DNA of 6,902 bases from an uncultured Chloroflexota bacterium (lineage in GTDB: Bacteria > Chloroflexota > Anaerolineae > Promineifilales > Promineifilaceae). The notes beneath the pieces are model-generated. The model ran no database searches. It saw nothing but the letters and a program-made list of their open reading frames with translations, and was not told the origin of the DNA. Numbering within the stretch: position 1 is the first letter of the stretch; each line of letters starts with the position of its first letter. Shown here piece after piece: positions 5,567 to 6,902 of this stretch. The translations under genes were made by a program, and so were the position numbers. Where the stretch lies: the NCBI GenBank assembly GCA_937958365.1, contig CALFEW010000834.1, positions 1 through 6,902 on the forward strand, written 5' to 3'.

Positions 5567-6902
5567 CTAAGCCTTAAAATCATCCTGGAATAGGCCGCTG
5601 ATGCGTTCGATTTCGCTTTGTGATGTGTAAACGGGATTCCCAATCAGGATGCCGGTGACGTTTTTGAATGCTTTGCCAATGTGCATACCACGGCCGTCAA
5701 TGGTGAATTCACGGATTTCCTTATCATGCATGGAGCCGCGCATTTTCAGCACAGTCAGGCCACGGCGCATTTCACCATACATTTCTACGTAACGCAGCAT
5801 AATGATGGAATCTGTGACGGTGGAAATGTGCGCTTCCGTCACCGAAATGCCGCCCATGAGGGAAGACGTGGTGGCGGTGAACAATCCGGCCGTCTCTTTG
5901 TGCTTGATGAAGGAAGTCAGCCCGATGACAAATTCGCGGAAACCCTTGGCCGTGGCCACCCGTTCCAGAGCAGACAGGCTGTCCACGGCGACACGATGAG
6001 GTGCAAAGCGTTCAATCTCCGCTTTCATGCTGATGAGGTGGTCTTCCGGTCCGGCCACTTCTGGATAGCAGCAGATCAGTTTCAGGGAGCCTTCTTGCTC
6101 CATTTTTTGGAAATCTACGCCCCAGCCGGTGGCGTTGCGGAAGAGTTGTTCGCGGCTTTCTTCAAAGGCGAACAGAAGGCAGCGCTCCCCTTTGGCGGCG
6201 CCACCGGCGATGAATTCGGTGACGGTGAGCGTTTTGCCGGTTCCGGTAGCCCCGGAGACGAGGATGATAGAATCGCGGAAGAAGCCGCCGCCGCACATTC
6301 GGTCGAGTTCCTGGTTGCCGGAAGTGATGCGAATGTCTGAGGAGCTTTGTTTGAGTTCGATGGCCGACAGCGGAATGACGGCGATGCCGGCTCCCGGCAA
6401 GATGGTGAAGGGAAATTCGCCTTTTTGGTGGGAAGTGCCGCGGAACTTCAGGATTTCGACTGTGCGCCGCCGTTTTTCGTCGTCGAGGACGTTGCGCAGG
6501 ATGATGACGTTGTCGGCGACAAATTCTTCGATGCCGTAGCGGGCGATTTCGCCGTATTCCTGGATGCGTTCGGCGGTGAGAACGGCCGTTACCCCCATTT
6601 TCTTAAGCGCAGACGCAATCCGAAACAGTTCATTGCGGATGGAGCCGTGTTCTTTGAGCTGGGTAAAAATCGCCCCTAAAGAATCCACGGCCACCCGCTT
6701 GGCCTGGGTCTTTTTCACGGCATGTTCAATGCGGGCCAGCAATGCGCCCAGATCATAACTGCCGGCAAAGACAATGTCCTCGGCCAATTGCGGCGAGGCG
6801 TCTACAAACGCCCATCGCCCCTGCTGTTCCCAAAGGTGAATGTCCCAACCAAAACCGGCCATATTTTGGAGGGTGTCTTCCTGCCAATTTTCAAACTGCT
6901 CA
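5567..6902 (-). CDS. kaiC: KaiC-type circadian clock ATPase/autokinase (N-terminus beyond window)
   Basis: The 444 visible residues align closely, by memory, with cyanobacterial KaiC from about residue 74 to the end. The rest of CI is present (FGWD, DASP, RVAVDSLGAIF, TAERIQEYGEIARYGIEEFVADNVIILRNV, KFRGTSHQKGEFPFTI), followed by a full CII domain: MCGGGFF, Walker A GATGTGKT (6230-6253), catalytic Glu pair in FAFEES (6158-6163), Walker B VAVDSLSAL, and VTEAHISTVTDSI. In that last motif Thr, Ser and Thr occupy the T426, S431 and T432 phosphorylation positions (5837-5839 and 5819-5824). A C-terminal tail after GILIGNP corresponds to the A-loop and KaiA-binding segment but is a few residues shorter. 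KaiC forms ATP-dependent hexamers whose ATPase and phosphorylation cycle keep time or report energy state. The internal ATG at 6862 is not the start, since 13 in-frame codons upstream continue the alignment; CI Walker A lies outside. No kaiA or kaiB is visible. A KaiC-like regulator without rhythm remains possible. Confidence 0.93.
   Translation of the reverse strand, partial: EQFENWQEDTLQNMAGFGWDIHLWEQQGRWAFVDASPQLAEDIVFAGSYDLGALLARIEHAVKKTQAKRVAVDSLGAIFTQLKEHGSIRNELFRIASALKKMGVTAVLTAERIQEYGEIARYGIEEFVADNVIILRNVLDDEKRRRTVEILKFRGTSHQKGEFPFTILPGAGIAVIPLSAIELKQSSSDIRITSGNQELDRMCGGGFFRDSIILVSGATGTGKTLTVTEFIAGGAAKGERCLLFAFEESREQLFRNATGWGVDFQKMEQEGSLKLICCYPEVAGPEDHLISMKAEIERFAPHRVAVDSLSALERVATAKGFREFVIGLTSFIKHKETAGLFTATTSSLMGGISVTEAHISTVTDSIIMLRYVEMYGEMRRGLTVLKMRGSMHDKEIREFTIDGRGMHIGKAFKNVTGILIGNPVYTSQSEIERISGLFQDDFKA

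Larger units (their letters stand above)
60..6589. repeat. Dispersed 8-base palindrome ACGGCCGT, 19 copies
   Basis: Copies begin at 60, 357, 469, 549, 867, 943, 1032, 1188, 1407, 1582, 1766, 1955, 2531, 3223, 4264, 4397, 4890, 5690 and 6582. Eleven lie in the WD40 gene (one in its leader), three each in the amidase and kinase genes and two in kaiC. Five are flanked to give AACGGCCGTT, and those at 1764 and 4262 extend to the 12-base palindrome AAACGGCCGTTT. It is read as (D/N)GR in some places, TAV in others and RP once, so protein sequence alone does not explain it. Roughly 0.1-0.2 copies would be expected by chance in this length. Confidence 0.9.

Noticed and set aside
5546..5567. Small inverted repeat GAACTT...AAGTTC at the kaiC stop, considered as a terminator
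   Set aside because: The stem is only 6 AT-rich base pairs with a 10-base loop, and no T-run follows on the minus strand.
5455..5643. A 62-codon minus-strand open frame across the kaiC end and the inverted repeat
   Set aside because: It overlaps the kaiC 3' end out of frame, and its tail is translated repeat (EYPYSVIRIPYSV). No sign of coding.

Overview
This window reads as chromosomal DNA from a moderately GC-rich bacterium. The combination of a true double-domain KaiC, a soluble PAS/GAF sensor kinase and a large WD40 beta-propeller lipoprotein suggests a Chloroflexota-like (Anaerolineae-type) organism. That placement is an inference from gene content, not from a marker gene. All four genes are on the minus strand, so transcription runs from the high to the low coordinate. 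The first and last genes are cut by the window edges.

In transcription order: (1) 6902-5567 encodes a KaiC-type clock ATPase, missing about its first 70-75 residues, with an intact second ATPase domain and all three residues equivalent to the cyanobacterial phosphorylation-site cluster. (2) 5566-5393 is a 174-base gap, the only sizeable one, filled mostly by a 97-base inverted repeat whose arms are each five degenerate 7-base units. (3) 5392-3302 encodes a cytoplasmic PAS-GAF-GAF-HisKA-HATPase histidine kinase. (4) 3288-1774 encodes a full-length amidase-signature hydrolase with its Lys-Ser-Ser triad. (5) 1784-1 encodes a lipoprotein made of about 12 visible WD40-like blades, overlapping the amidase end by 11 bases and running off the window.

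The kinase, amidase and WD40 genes are packed tightly enough (13-base gap, then an 11-base overlap) to be one transcription unit. kaiC lies just upstream and may or may not share that transcript. A reasonable reading is that KaiC and the kinase form a timing or energy-sensing pair, with the kinase as possible output. How the amidase and propeller lipoprotein relate to that pair cannot be read from the sequence. No response regulator, kaiA or kaiB is present here.

A DNA-level signal overlies everything: the 8-base palindrome ACGGCCGT occurs 19 times in 6.9 kb, in all four genes and in different reading frames. This resembles the HIP1 highly iterated palindrome of cyanobacteria but has a different sequence. 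I saw no tRNA, rRNA, CRISPR array, insertion sequence or convincing rho-independent terminator.
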